A program made the translations under genes and the position numbers. A model generated the notes under the pieces. It saw nothing but the letters and a program-made list of their open reading frames with translations. It had not been told where the DNA came from and made no database searches. 13,375 nucleotides of DNA from Verrucomicrobiales bacterium (GTDB taxonomy: Bacteria; Verrucomicrobiota; Verrucomicrobiia; Verrucomicrobiales; DEV007). This document shows, piece after piece, positions 1 through 8,635 of the stretch (position 1 is the stretch's first letter; each line of letters opens with the position of its first letter). The stretch covers positions 1 through 13,375 of the forward strand of contig JACETS010000057.1 in NCBI GenBank assembly GCA_013911195.1, written 5' to 3'.

Positions 1-1275
1 AAAAAGCCAATGCATGATGCAAAAGCAAAAGCAGTTATTATGCTATTTATGGAAGGGGGACCCAGTCAAGTTGATACATTTGACCCAAAACCAAAGCTTG
101 ATGAAATGCATAAAAAGGATTCCAATAGAACCGCAGGGCTCGCTACGGGATCACGTTTCTTTGTAGGCAGTCCATTTGGTTCAAGAAAAGTTGGTGAATC
201 TGGATTAGAAATGAGCGACCAATGGGTTCACCTTGCAGACCCAGATGTTGCCGACGAATTATGCAATTATAGAGGCTGTCAGGCAGAATCGTTAAATCAC
301 CCAGAAGCTTTATTTCACATGAATACGGGAAGCAGACTGGGAGGTGATCCTGCTATAGGATCTTGGGTTAATTATGGTCTTGGATCCGTAAATCAAAATT
401 TACCGGGATATGTAGTGATGAGTGAATTGGCTCTTCCTCAAGGTGGTTCAAGAAACTGGCACAATGGCTTTCTTCCTGCTCACTATCAAGGCACAAGATT
501 AAGGCCTACAGGTTCGCCTATTCTTGATTTAAATGCTCCAAATCACAAAAACAGGATGCACCAAAGGAGGGCATTGGACGAACTCGCATTCTTAAATAAG
601 CAACATTCAGCAAAATACCCAGAACATGATGATCTTGCTGCACGTATGGAAAATTACGAATTGGCATACCGAATGCAGATGGAAGTGCCTGATCTTATGG
701 ATTTGAATAAAGAACCTGAATCCATAAAAGAAGATTACGGACTTAACGAAAAACATACATCCGCTTTTGGAAAACAATGCTTAATGGCAAGAAGACTAGT
801 TGAAAAAGGAGTAAGATTTGTTCAGATTTTTTCTGGTGGATGGGATAGTCATGATTATCTTGAGAGAGGGCATTCTTCAAGAATCAAAAGTGTTGATAAG
901 CCAATGGCTGCTTTGATCAAAGATCTTAAACGAAGAGGGATGCTGGATTCAACTTTAGTTATTTGGACAGGTGAATTCGGAAGGACTCCTGATAACAACC
1001 GAAGAGGTGGGGTTTATGCTCTTGGTAGAGGGCATAATATTGATGCAATGACTATGATGTTAGCTGGGGGGGGTGTGAAAAGAGGAGCCATAGTGGGCTC
1101 GACAGATGACATAGGCAGTAAAGCCACCGAAGTCGTCCATCCAATTAGAGATCTACACGTTACCATTCTTCATTTGCTAGGTTTGGATGATAATAGGCTT
1201 ACCTATTTTCATGGGGGTAGATATAAGCAATTGTCGCAGTTTGGGGGTCAAGTCATTAAAGATATTATTTCCTAA
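1..1275 (+). CDS. DUF1501 family protein, 5' end cut by window edge
   Basis: The reading frame is open from base 1 (KKP precedes the first ATG at 10), and the family normally has a further N-terminal stretch, often a twin-arginine signal, so the true start lies upstream of the window. The 424 visible residues carry the family hallmarks: MEGGPSQVDTFDPKP near the left edge, GSWVNYGLG and LPGYVV in the middle, GWDSHDYL, then WTGEFGRTP followed by a GRGHN segment, LAGGGVKRG, and a C-terminal HPIRDLHVTILHLLGLD...YFHGGR block. DUF1501 proteins are sulfatase/alkaline-phosphatase-fold proteins abundant in planctomycetes and verrucomicrobia, usually exported and paired with a DUF1549/DUF1553 cytochrome-type gene. 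That partner is not visible here and would lie to the left. The exact substrate is unknown. A run of eight G at 1066-1073 encodes part of LAGGGVK and the frame is intact across it. Family assignment is firm; function is not. Confidence 0.93.
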   Translation, partial: KKPMHDAKAKAVIMLFMEGGPSQVDTFDPKPKLDEMHKKDSNRTAGLATGSRFFVGSPFGSRKVGESGLEMSDQWVHLADPDVADELCNYRGCQAESLNHPEALFHMNTGSRLGGDPAIGSWVNYGLGSVNQNLPGYVVMSELALPQGGSRNWHNGFLPAHYQGTRLRPTGSPILDLNAPNHKNRMHQRRALDELAFLNKQHSAKYPEHDDLAARMENYELAYRMQMEVPDLMDLNKEPESIKEDYGLNEKHTSAFGKQCLMARRLVEKGVRFVQIFSGGWDSHDYLERGHSSRIKSVDKPMAALIKDLKRRGMLDSTLVIWTGEFGRTPDNNRRGGVYALGRGHNIDAMTMMLAGGGVKRGAIVGSTDDIGSKATEVVHPIRDLHVTILHLLGLDDNRLTYFHGGRYKQLSQFGGQVIKDIIS

Positions 1276-1294
1276 ATCAAAACTTTCTAAAAAT

Positions 1295-1906
1295 ATGAAA
1301 TCTTCAATAAAATTTCTAATCACTCCATTAATTCTAGTTCTTGCTTCTTGTAGTAATCCGGCAGACTCAACCGTCGATGCAAAAATTGCGGAAGCGGCGG
1401 AAGCAGCAACCTCCATTGACGGGACGACCTACATTTTCTCTAAAGATTCCACGATTGGATTCATTGGTTCTAAGGTTACAGGAAGCCGAGAAGGTGGATT
1501 TAAAGAATTTACAGGCAGCTTCGATCTCAAAAATGATGATCCTCAGTCAGGTGAATTTACCATTGATATGAATTCAACATGGTCTGACGATGACCGACTC
1601 ACTAAACACTTAAAGGCACAAGATTTTTTTGATGTCGAAAATTATCCCGAGACAAAATTTGTAGCGACAAATTTCTCAAAAGGATCCGAAGGAAAATACG
1701 AACTTTCAGGCAATTTGACGCTTCGCGGAGTAACTAAAAATATTACTTTCCCGACTCAAGTAACTCATAATAATAACTCCGTAATATTGAAAGCAAAGTT
1801 TGATATTAATAGACAAGATTTTGGAATCAGCTATGCAGGAAAAGTAGATGACCTCATTCGTGATGAAGTTATAATCAAACTAAACTTGATTGCTCAATCT
1901 CAATAA
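1295..1906 (+). CDS. YceI-like domain lipoprotein
   Basis: The 203-residue protein starts at the ATG at 1295, 19 bases after the DUF1501 stop. An in-frame start at 1187 exists but would overlap the upstream gene by 89 bases and bury the signal peptide. Residues 1-18 form a lipoprotein signal ending in the lipobox LASC with Cys19, so the mature protein is predicted to be lipid-anchored. An Ala/Glu-rich linker (about 20-40) precedes the YceI lipocalin-like beta-barrel (about 45-200). Recognisable blocks are RLTKHLKAQDFFDVENYPET (101-120), NLTLRGVTKNITFP (140-153) and FDINRQDFGISY (169-180). YceI proteins bind isoprenoid or other lipid-like ligands in the periplasm; the ligand cannot be told from sequence. 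Close spacing and shared strand suggest co-transcription with the DUF1501 gene. No Shine-Dalgarno sequence is visible. Confidence 0.93.
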   Translation: MKSSIKFLITPLILVLASCSNPADSTVDAKIAEAAEAATSIDGTTYIFSKDSTIGFIGSKVTGSREGGFKEFTGSFDLKNDDPQSGEFTIDMNSTWSDDDRLTKHLKAQDFFDVENYPETKFVATNFSKGSEGKYELSGNLTLRGVTKNITFPTQVTHNNNSVILKAKFDINRQDFGISYAGKVDDLIRDEVIIKLNLIAQSQ

Positions 1907-1915
1907 AAACACCTC

Positions 1916-1938
1916 GATAATCTATCTAAAGGGTTATC
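1916..1938. terminator. Weak hairpin between convergent genes
   Basis: GATAATC (1916-1922) can pair with GGTTATC (1932-1938): seven pairs including one G-U, around a 9-base loop. It lies in the 51-base gap between the convergent YceI and SASA genes, where a bidirectional terminator is expected. Neither side has a good T-run directly after the stem: the minus-strand side has a short T stretch about six bases on. The position supports it more than the structure does. Confidence 0.25.
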
Positions 1939-1957
1939 AAAATATTTAATCGAAAAA

Positions 1958-3604
1958 TTATTGAGTATTATTTAAATAAAAATCTCCTAAAATTTCTCCC
2001 AACTGAACAATGCCTTCAGTTGAAATAACTAATTTTTTTGCCTGAGGAACAAGATCAAACGCCTTAATGTGAAAGAGATGATTATCATCCTTAACCATTT
2101 TCTCTATTTCTGAAACAACATTTATCCTATTAAGACTCTTGTCATCTGTTGGCGGTTGTTGACTTAAGTACCAATCCAATTCTTCATTTCTCAGATCCTT
2201 ACGACTCTGTTCAACTATTGAACTAATCCACCTAGGTGCGTTAGTTCGGTGGGGTCCAAAAGACATGTCATTTTCCCCGATATGATAAAAAATCCCTTCT
2301 AACTTTACCTCGTTTCCTTTTTCACGAATCTCGCTGATTGACTCCTTTATGAATCTAATGAATTTATGATATAAGTTACGAGATTCGGCCATACTTCCTT
2401 CAGGAGTCCAATCTATAATTTGAGATCCACTATGAGTAAACTTTGCAATTGCAAAGTCTCCAATATCTTTTTTATCCAGAAAAGATCCGAAACTTAACTC
2501 AGGACCAAAGCTACTATAATAATCAACCAAACCCAATGGTTCCCATTCTTTAGAAACTTTGTAACCACCTCCTAAACTATATTTGTAGGCAACATCTAAA
2601 TTATTATCTAAAAGTAATTTTTTATTTTTTATCCTTTTAAGGTCATCACTAAAGGCTCTCTCCCCTTCCATATTTCGATGACCAGCCATTATAAATAATT
2701 TCACAATACCGCTTTTTGTATAAGGCCATTTATTAAGTTTTCTTGAATCACTTTCAACTTTACCTAAAGAACTTAAATATGCGTTGGCATAATTAATACC
2801 ATGCTGCAGCTGGCCCAAAGTACCGTAATGATAATGAAGACCGACTCCACCCCCTATCTCAACGCCAATATGAGCTGTTGGCACATATTCTGCCAAATCG
2901 TCAGATTCTGTTACCTGTCTCTGACCTTTACTAATCGCAAACATTCTAGGCCTTAGATCCATCCCCCATATCGTCTTAGTACAAAGTTCACCAACATAAA
3001 ATTTAAGATTAGGAACTCCTAAATCCTGACGCCATCTTTTGAGAAAATTTTGAAGATTATCTCCATAGTTCTTCATATAATCTTCATTGAACATGTCATT
3101 CTCACCTTGATGCCACATGAAACCCTCAATTTCATAATCGATATTTTTTTTCTTTAATTCATCAAGAGCGTTTTTAACTAAAGTCAAAGCGAGAGGATAC
3201 ATTTTGAATCCTGAGGGTTTATCAGGGTTCCAATCCCCACCAAGATGAGTGCCCCCTGCAGCGCATTTAATAATAGCAACTGGCTCATTGATGGTGGTAG
3301 CGACCTTTCTCGCAAAACTGATCTCAGGACCAACCACATTATTGACCGGTTTGAGTGATTCCCATCCCTCAGATTTAAACTTTTTCTCACGCCCAATAGA
3401 ATAATAAAACATATTGTCTTGCTGCTCTTTTCCGTATCCCACATAGGGAGGAAAATCGTCTATTGCTTTCACATTAGAATCCGAACCAACCATATTAGAT
3501 TGACCCGCGAAGATAAAAACTTTCAATTTCCCCTCAGCGTTAGATGCCTCTGAAAACAGAACAATTGATAGACCAATCAATAAAGAGGTAAGATATTTTT
3601 TCAT
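1958..3604 (-). CDS. Exported tandem SASA (sialate O-acetylesterase-type) protein
   Basis: This 548-residue protein has a signal peptide (1-23, ending SNA before EGK) and two related SGNH-type SASA/DUF303 (carbohydrate esterase family 6-like) domains. Domain 1 (about 27-280) has AGQSNM at 33-38 with the expected nucleophile Ser36, WHQGEND at 164-170, and a C-terminal LHYHYGTLGQLQHG block whose His257 is the likely catalytic histidine. Domain 2 (about 300-545) repeats the plan: AGHRNM at 307-312, FGPELSFG, HIGENDM at 441-447 and LVISTEGIVQLG at 525-536. In domain 2 Arg310 replaces the serine and the terminal His is lost, so it is probably not a working esterase. The expected role is removal of acetyl groups from carbohydrates outside the cytoplasm; the substrate is unknown. 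It is the last gene of the minus-strand run, 40 bases after the oligopeptidase stop. TGAGGT sits almost against the ATG, too close to be a typical ribosome site. Confidence 0.88.
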   Translation of the reverse strand: MKKYLTSLLIGLSIVLFSEASNAEGKLKVFIFAGQSNMVGSDSNVKAIDDFPPYVGYGKEQQDNMFYYSIGREKKFKSEGWESLKPVNNVVGPEISFARKVATTINEPVAIIKCAAGGTHLGGDWNPDKPSGFKMYPLALTLVKNALDELKKKNIDYEIEGFMWHQGENDMFNEDYMKNYGDNLQNFLKRWRQDLGVPNLKFYVGELCTKTIWGMDLRPRMFAISKGQRQVTESDDLAEYVPTAHIGVEIGGGVGLHYHYGTLGQLQHGINYANAYLSSLGKVESDSRKLNKWPYTKSGIVKLFIMAGHRNMEGERAFSDDLKRIKNKKLLLDNNLDVAYKYSLGGGYKVSKEWEPLGLVDYYSSFGPELSFGSFLDKKDIGDFAIAKFTHSGSQIIDWTPEGSMAESRNLYHKFIRFIKESISEIREKGNEVKLEGIFYHIGENDMSFGPHRTNAPRWISSIVEQSRKDLRNEELDWYLSQQPPTDDKSLNRINVVSEIEKMVKDDNHLFHIKAFDLVPQAKKLVISTEGIVQLGEILGDFYLNNTQ

Positions 3605-3644
3605 ACCTCAGAAAACACTCTTTAATAAAATTTTACCAGTAATT

Positions 3645-5747
3645 TTAATTATTAGAAACTGAATGAATTAGAAATGCATATTCCATTGCCAACTCACGAT
3701 ACTTATCAAATCTACCTGAGGCGCCTCCATGTCCTGAATCGAAATTAGTCTTCAGCAGCAGTATATTATTATCGGTTTTTTTAGACCTTAATCGAGCAAC
3801 CCATTTTGCTGGCTCCCAATACTGTACCTGTGAATCATTAAATCCTGTAATCACTAACATATTTGGATAATCAGCCGCTTTGACATTATCATAAGGAGAA
3901 TAACTGAGCATATACTCAAAGACTGCTTTTTGCGAAGGGTCTCCCCATTCGTCAAACTCTGCTGTAGTTAAGGGGATTGACTGATCAAGCATTGTTGTCA
4001 CACAATCCACCCAAGGAACTTCAGCTATAACCGATGCAAAAAGCTCAGGCCTTTCGTTAACAATGGCACCCATTAACAATCCCCCGGCACTGGCACCGCT
4101 AGCACATAATTTTTCGTTAGAAGTATAATTGTTAGTAATTAAATATTCTGCACAATCAATGAAATCATTAAAGGTATTTTTTTTATTCATTAATTTACCT
4201 GACTCATACCAGGCTCTACCCATTTCCTGACCTCCACGAACATGGGCAATAGCAAAAGCAAAACCTCGATCGAGAAGACTAATTCTACTACTTCTAAATG
4301 AGGGTTCACTACTGTAACCATAAGCTCCATAGGCGTATAGAAGCAGGGGATGATTTCCATCCTTAGAAAAAGTATTCTCTTTGTATATAATTGACAATGG
4401 TACAGATAAACCATCCCTAGCAACAACCATATGTCTTTCTGTTACATAGTCCGAAGGATCATAATTATTGAGAACAGTTTGCTTCTTAAGAATACGTCTT
4501 TCCTGGGTTCTTAAATTATATTCAAACAAGGTTTCAGGAGTTTTGAGTGAACTGAAACCCAAGCGAACCCAATCTGCATTTGACTCCAAATTAACATCTA
4601 TCCAAGCTGTGTAAGTTGGTTCTCCAAAATCAATTTCATCAATTGTCCCTTCTTGTTGATTTATAATTCTCAATTTAACAAGTCCATTTTCTTGATCTTC
4701 AAGAACAATAAATTCTTGAAAAACCTCAAAATCATTCAAATGAATTCCATCTCTCTGAGGCAGAACTTCCTTCCATTCCGATCGTGATGTCTTTTTTTCA
4801 GTAGCAGACATCAGCCTAAAATTCTCTGCTTCTAAGTTAGTACGAATATAAAACAGATCATCAATATGATCGATATCGTACTCAAGGCCTCTGACTCTCT
4901 GATCAAACAGTTGAAACTCGTCATTGGGCTTCATGGAATCGATAAATCGATATTCATCGGTCAATGTTTGACTGGATCCAATGATTACATATTTACCGGA
5001 TTTCGAAGTATAAACATAACAATGAAAAGTTTCGTCTTTTTCTTCATAAACTAATACATCTTTGTCTGATGAATCTCCTAATTGATGCCTCCAAACCTGA
5101 AAACTTCTCAAAGTCTCAGGGTCTTGTCTGGTATAAAAAAAAGTTTTACTATCAGCAGCCCATGCATGACCACCGTCAATAGATTTAATTGTATCTTTAA
5201 GTACCTTACGTTTATTTACATCATAAACTTTGATGGTTCTGAACCCCCTAGCACTGACGTCAGTAGAAAAAATAACTAGGTTCTGATCGGGACTAACGTC
5301 CCCTTGATCAAAATCGTAATACTCATGGTTTGATGACATTGCAGCAACATCGAATAGAAGCTCTTCGTTATCACTCTCCTCATCTTTTCCGCGTCTGTAA
5401 TACTTCGTATAATCAGATCCTATTTCAAAACGTGTATAATAGACAAAATCTTTCCATGGAATCGGGTAAGACGAATCATCCTGTTTAATTCTTCCTTTAA
5501 TTTCTTTAACTAAATCAGCCTGCAGTTTTTTTGTTTTTTCAAGAATAAGATTTGTATAATCATTTTCTTCTTTCAGGTATTTAATCACCTGAGGATCTTC
5601 TCTATTCTTCAACCAAAAATAAGGATCTTCTCTTGGTAAACCGTGATCGTTATGAACATGCTCCTGTTTATTTGCTATTGGCGCAGATGGACTTTCTGAT
5701 TCTGCCCCATTCATAAAAATAAGCGTCCAAATAACAGCATTTACCAT
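3645..5747 (-). CDS. ptrB: Oligopeptidase B-like prolyl oligopeptidase (S9A)
   Basis: A serine peptidase that, in the oligopeptidase B family, cleaves short peptides after Arg or Lys in the cytosol. The 700 residues match the usual length (about 690). The N-terminal part has DPYFWLKNREDPQVIKYLKEEN (about 41-62), then a seven-bladed beta-propeller (about 85-430), then the alpha/beta-hydrolase domain with YAYGAYG (471-477) and HVRGGQEMGRAWYESGK (502-517). The triad is visible: Ser553 in GASAGG (551-556), Asp638 in GFNDSQVQYWEPAKW (635-649) and His673 in SGHGGASGR (671-679). VPWVDCVTTMLDQSIPLTTAEFDEWGDP is the typical oligopeptidase B substrate-pocket stretch; its acidic residues fit a basic-residue preference (inference from family). 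The ATG at 5747 overlaps the preceding reductase gene by 7 bases, suggesting translational coupling. An internal ATG at 5714 would remove a short hydrophobic tail (VIWTLIF) that cytosolic family members normally lack, so the start is uncertain. Confidence 0.93.
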   Translation of the reverse strand: MVNAVIWTLIFMNGAESESPSAPIANKQEHVHNDHGLPREDPYFWLKNREDPQVIKYLKEENDYTNLILEKTKKLQADLVKEIKGRIKQDDSSYPIPWKDFVYYTRFEIGSDYTKYYRRGKDEESDNEELLFDVAAMSSNHEYYDFDQGDVSPDQNLVIFSTDVSARGFRTIKVYDVNKRKVLKDTIKSIDGGHAWAADSKTFFYTRQDPETLRSFQVWRHQLGDSSDKDVLVYEEKDETFHCYVYTSKSGKYVIIGSSQTLTDEYRFIDSMKPNDEFQLFDQRVRGLEYDIDHIDDLFYIRTNLEAENFRLMSATEKKTSRSEWKEVLPQRDGIHLNDFEVFQEFIVLEDQENGLVKLRIINQQEGTIDEIDFGEPTYTAWIDVNLESNADWVRLGFSSLKTPETLFEYNLRTQERRILKKQTVLNNYDPSDYVTERHMVVARDGLSVPLSIIYKENTFSKDGNHPLLLYAYGAYGYSSEPSFRSSRISLLDRGFAFAIAHVRGGQEMGRAWYESGKLMNKKNTFNDFIDCAEYLITNNYTSNEKLCASGASAGGLLMGAIVNERPELFASVIAEVPWVDCVTTMLDQSIPLTTAEFDEWGDPSQKAVFEYMLSYSPYDNVKAADYPNMLVITGFNDSQVQYWEPAKWVARLRSKKTDNNILLLKTNFDSGHGGASGRFDKYRELAMEYAFLIHSVSNN

Positions 5748-6859
5748 TCGCTTCCAAGGCCGTGACGGTCAGCAAGTTCCATGAGCTCAGGTCTCATAGG
5801 CCATTCGTCAGGCCTTAAACTTTCTGTGTGGCGATTGCTGGCACCCTTCAACATCATACATCCGGTGTTATCACCCATTACAGCGATTTCATCTACCTCA
5901 GCTTGACTGAAGGGACTCTCTATTGGCAAAGACCCATATTCTCTAACCAAATCTTCAATAGGTTTAGCGTCATCACCAGCTTCTTGAATAAAAGTTGGTA
6001 CCACACTACGAACGGGGGCATGAGATAAATTCCAAAGACATGAAAAGTGAAGTTCACTCAAATCATATTTGTCGATAATTGATCTCATCTTATCGACCCT
6101 ACTCAAACCCTCCTCAACCCATCCGCTTGGCCTATAGGTTCGATGGTCACCATCCCGAAATTTGTGATCCGGTTTCATCGTACCATGAAAAATTCCTCCA
6201 TAATCAACAACTCTTGTTAATATATTAATGTCCGCATTTTCTGCAGCCTTTAAGCATAATCGACCAGGCCAAGGCTCCAAAGGGTTTAGAATAATCATAG
6301 CCCAATCCATCAATTCACCAAATTGTTCAAAGCTATAAATTAGATCAAGAGTAAAACCATTAGCAGGACCTGGAGCGATTCCTAACCTATCAGTAAACCC
6401 TGCCACCTTGAGCTCTGACATCGCATCCCATACCGCTGGATCGTTATATCCTTTTTCATCAGGGTTATGAAGCATTACAAGATCAAATTTATTCGCCGAA
6501 CAATTCTCTAAAGATTTTTCCGCAGCCATCTTTAAGTAGGACGAATACTCGGATGCAGAACGCAAAGATGGATCACTAAATCTTGGATACCCTTTGGAAC
6601 CCTCTCTTTTTCCTTCATAGATATCATGACCTAGCATTCCGACAAGACAGTACGATTCACGATCAAAGTCGTTGAGGGCTTGCCCAAGAATCTGATCCGC
6701 TCTGCCTACCCCGTAAACATCTGAAGTAACGAACGTTCTAATTCCTGAATCATAAGCCAACCTAATTAGCGAAATGAAACGTTCTTCAGTGAGTGACTCA
6801 CCGAAATGCATGAAACGACCGCCGCTCCATGTACCAAATGCATTATGAGTTAAATCCAT
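5741..6859 (-). CDS. Aldo/keto reductase-like protein with atypical active site
   Basis: The 372-residue protein has the (beta/alpha)8 aldo/keto reductase layout: SGIRTFVTSDVYGVGRADQILGQAL (38-62), KFDLVMLHNPDEKGY (124-138), LGIAPGPANGFTLDLI, WAMIILNPLEPWP, RVVDYGGIFHG and FSCLWNLSHAPVRSVVPT near the C-terminus. Of the canonical Asp-Tyr-Lys-His tetrad, Tyr49 (in DVYG) and His131 (in LHNPD) are present. The aspartate, five residues before the tyrosine, is Val44, and the lysine position after the third strand reads GML (about Met75). I recall similar proteins with the same YCLVG...GHD...EG...KGFPRF pattern in other bacteria, so this may be a family trait rather than decay. The substrate is unknown, and whether it is a working NADPH oxidoreductase is open. 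It lies 70 bases after yjbQ and overlaps the oligopeptidase gene by 7 bases. The expected NADP-binding residues near the C-terminus could not be assigned with confidence. Confidence 0.85.
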   Translation of the reverse strand: MDLTHNAFGTWSGGRFMHFGESLTEERFISLIRLAYDSGIRTFVTSDVYGVGRADQILGQALNDFDRESYCLVGMLGHDIYEGKREGSKGYPRFSDPSLRSASEYSSYLKMAAEKSLENCSANKFDLVMLHNPDEKGYNDPAVWDAMSELKVAGFTDRLGIAPGPANGFTLDLIYSFEQFGELMDWAMIILNPLEPWPGRLCLKAAENADINILTRVVDYGGIFHGTMKPDHKFRDGDHRTYRPSGWVEEGLSRVDKMRSIIDKYDLSELHFSCLWNLSHAPVRSVVPTFIQEAGDDAKPIEDLVREYGSLPIESPFSQAEVDEIAVMGDNTGCMMLKGASNRHTESLRPDEWPMRPELMELADRHGLGSEW

Positions 6860-6929
6860 GATTCTACTAAAGCAAGATAACCAGAAATATCCAGAATTAG
6901 GTGATTATGAAAAATCAATTTTCTCAGAA

Positions 6930-7349
6930 TTATTTACCAAAGACAGAAACCGCGATATTTCTTGTATGCGGTGCACGCCGGTGCTCAAAAAGAAAAAGAC
7001 CTTGCCATGTTCCTAGAACCATTTGTCCTCCAATTATAGGTACATTTTTATCTACATCTGTGAGACACATTCTAATATGAGAGGGCATATCATCCCCACC
7101 CTCATAAGTATGAACAAAATAAGGAGTATCCTCAGGAACCAATTCATCAAAAAATGCATGTAAATCAGTTCGAGCTGATGAATCTGCATTTTCCATAACT
7201 ATTAGAGAGCAACTCGTGTGTCTTACAAAAACCGTAACGACGCCCTCCTTAATGTCACTTTTAGAGACAATCGATTCAACATCAGCTGTTATCTCATAGG
7301 TACCTTTGCCATGAGTATTAACAACAAAACTATCCGTTAAAATTTTCAT
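6930..7349 (-). CDS. yjbQ: YjbQ / UPF0047 family protein
   Basis: The 139-residue protein covers the whole UPF0047 (PF01894) domain and matches the E. coli YjbQ length (138). Conserved blocks are VRHTSCSLIVMENAD (42-56), EGGDDMPSHI (83-92) and LGTWQGLFLFEHRR (112-125); His44, His91, Asp87, Glu123 and His124 are among the family's invariant polar residues. E. coli YjbQ has weak thiamin phosphate synthase activity, but the family's physiological role is unsettled. I place the start at the ATG at 7349 because it forms an exact ATGA overlap with the stop of the upstream beta-propeller gene and begins MKILTDSF, as homologues do. An ATG at 7361 would add only MYFR. No Shine-Dalgarno sequence is seen, so translation probably depends on termination of the upstream gene. 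The protein is predicted to be cytosolic. Confidence 0.93.
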   Translation of the reverse strand: MKILTDSFVVNTHGKGTYEITADVESIVSKSDIKEGVVTVFVRHTSCSLIVMENADSSARTDLHAFFDELVPEDTPYFVHTYEGGDDMPSHIRMCLTDVDKNVPIIGGQMVLGTWQGLFLFEHRRAPHTRNIAVSVFGK

Positions 7350-8635
7350 TCGGAAATACAATACAAATATTTATCGGATCGTAGAAATATTTCACCATTG
7401 CTTAGTGCAGGAGTTCCATGAAATTGACTGTCATCACTAGAAATTTTATTGTGAGATATCAGCTTAAATTCTTCATCTGCATTGAATACAAAAGTTCCGC
7501 CCCATCTGCTCACCGCATAAATCTTACCACCTGCTAAAATTGCTCCAGCGTAAAAAGGCTTCCCTCTAGAGCCCTTGCCTCTAGCATCTAAACGCTCACG
7601 GAATAACATATCTCCTGATTTAGCATCTACACAACATGCGTAACCTGTATCACTCGCCCAATAGAGTCGATTATTCAGATATACTGGAGTCGGAACATAA
7701 GATGATTGATTGTCCTCCCAAATCGTTGCCTCTTCCTTAAGCTCCCCTTTTTTACCATCAACCTTAATAGCCGAACGCCGAAGACTCGGATAACCACCAA
7801 AAATATAAACTGTTCCATTTCCGAGCACAGGGCTTGGAGAAACATTTCCGGTAATATTAGTTTCGGTAAACCACCTAAGTTTACCCGTTTCGGGATTCAT
7901 TCCCCAGAGCTCCCCAGGTACAGGTAAAATTAAATCATCTCTTTCTGGAGATAAGTTCATCAGAACTGGTGTCGCGTAAGCCATTTCTAGACTATCAGCC
8001 TGTGACTTCCATTTTTGATCACCATTCTCTGGATTGAGTCCATATAGTGTAAGAGATTCTTCAGCTGCACTGACAATAAGAGTATTTCTGTATATTATAG
8101 GACTCGCAGCTGATCCCCATTTTCGACGGGTTGACCCAGTGCCCAAACTCTTTTGCCAGAGCTTTTTTCCATCAAGGCTGTAACAATGAATTCCGCTTTT
8201 ACCCAAATAAACAAAAAGCCTTCCTGAATCAATTAGGGGGGTGTTGGATGCGTAACCATGCTCAACCAAAAAGCCGCTGTAAGGATCCTCAGGCTGAGTT
8301 GCTTTAACTGTGTCTTTCCAGATTATAGTTCCTTTTTCTTTATCAACACAAACGATATGCCGTACTAATTTTGAAGGATCTTGATCTCCCGTGGTTACTC
8401 CTGAAAAACTCGTTATAAATATTTTATTGCGATATATAACAGGGCTCGAACTTCCCGGGCCAGGAAGTTTACATCGCCACTTTATATTTTTATCTTCACT
8501 CCATTGAGTTGGCACTGCCTGGGAACTGATACCTTGACCGTTAACACCTCGAAATCGAGGCCAATCCTCAGCCATACAAACAACGATCAATTCTATGACA
8601 AAAAATAGGGAAATAAAAAACTTAGAAATATTCAT
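7346..8635 (-). CDS. Exported PQQ-like beta-propeller repeat protein
   Basis: The 429-residue protein starts with a signal peptide (about 1-22, ending CMA), and the mature protein begins EDWPRFRGVNGQG, the characteristic start of planctomycete/verrucomicrobial PQQ-like (outer-membrane-protein-assembly-like, COG1520) repeat proteins. Propeller-blade repeats of the form D..kG...W recur: CVDKEKGTIIWK (96-107), YSLDGKKLWQ (152-161), LNPENGDQKWK (200-210), MNPETGKLRWF (246-256) and CVDAKSGDMLF (335-345). It is far shorter than true quinoprotein dehydrogenases and shows no dehydrogenase cofactor site, so it is more likely a binding or scaffolding protein outside the cytoplasm than an enzyme; its partner is unknown. 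The upstream 125-base gap could hold its promoter, and its stop overlaps the yjbQ start. Confidence 0.92.
   Translation of the reverse strand: MNISKFFISLFFVIELIVVCMAEDWPRFRGVNGQGISSQAVPTQWSEDKNIKWRCKLPGPGSSSPVIYRNKIFITSFSGVTTGDQDPSKLVRHIVCVDKEKGTIIWKDTVKATQPEDPYSGFLVEHGYASNTPLIDSGRLFVYLGKSGIHCYSLDGKKLWQKSLGTGSTRRKWGSAASPIIYRNTLIVSAAEESLTLYGLNPENGDQKWKSQADSLEMAYATPVLMNLSPERDDLILPVPGELWGMNPETGKLRWFTETNITGNVSPSPVLGNGTVYIFGGYPSLRRSAIKVDGKKGELKEEATIWEDNQSSYVPTPVYLNNRLYWASDTGYACCVDAKSGDMLFRERLDARGKGSRGKPFYAGAILAGGKIYAVSRWGGTFVFNADEEFKLISHNKISSDDSQFHGTPALSNGEIFLRSDKYLYCISE

Noticed and set aside
1066..1073. Run of eight G in the DUF1501 gene, possible frameshift site
   Set aside because: The frame reads the family-typical LAGGGVKRG straight through the run, so there is no sign of slippage or error.
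1187..1294. Upstream in-frame start for the YceI gene
   Set aside because: It would overlap the DUF1501 gene by 89 bases and put 36 extra residues before a perfect lipoprotein signal.
3626..3647. TAAAATT/AATTTTA inverted repeat between the oligopeptidase and SASA genes
   Set aside because: The stem is all A-T, includes the oligopeptidase stop codon and has no T-run; chance is likely in such AT-rich DNA.
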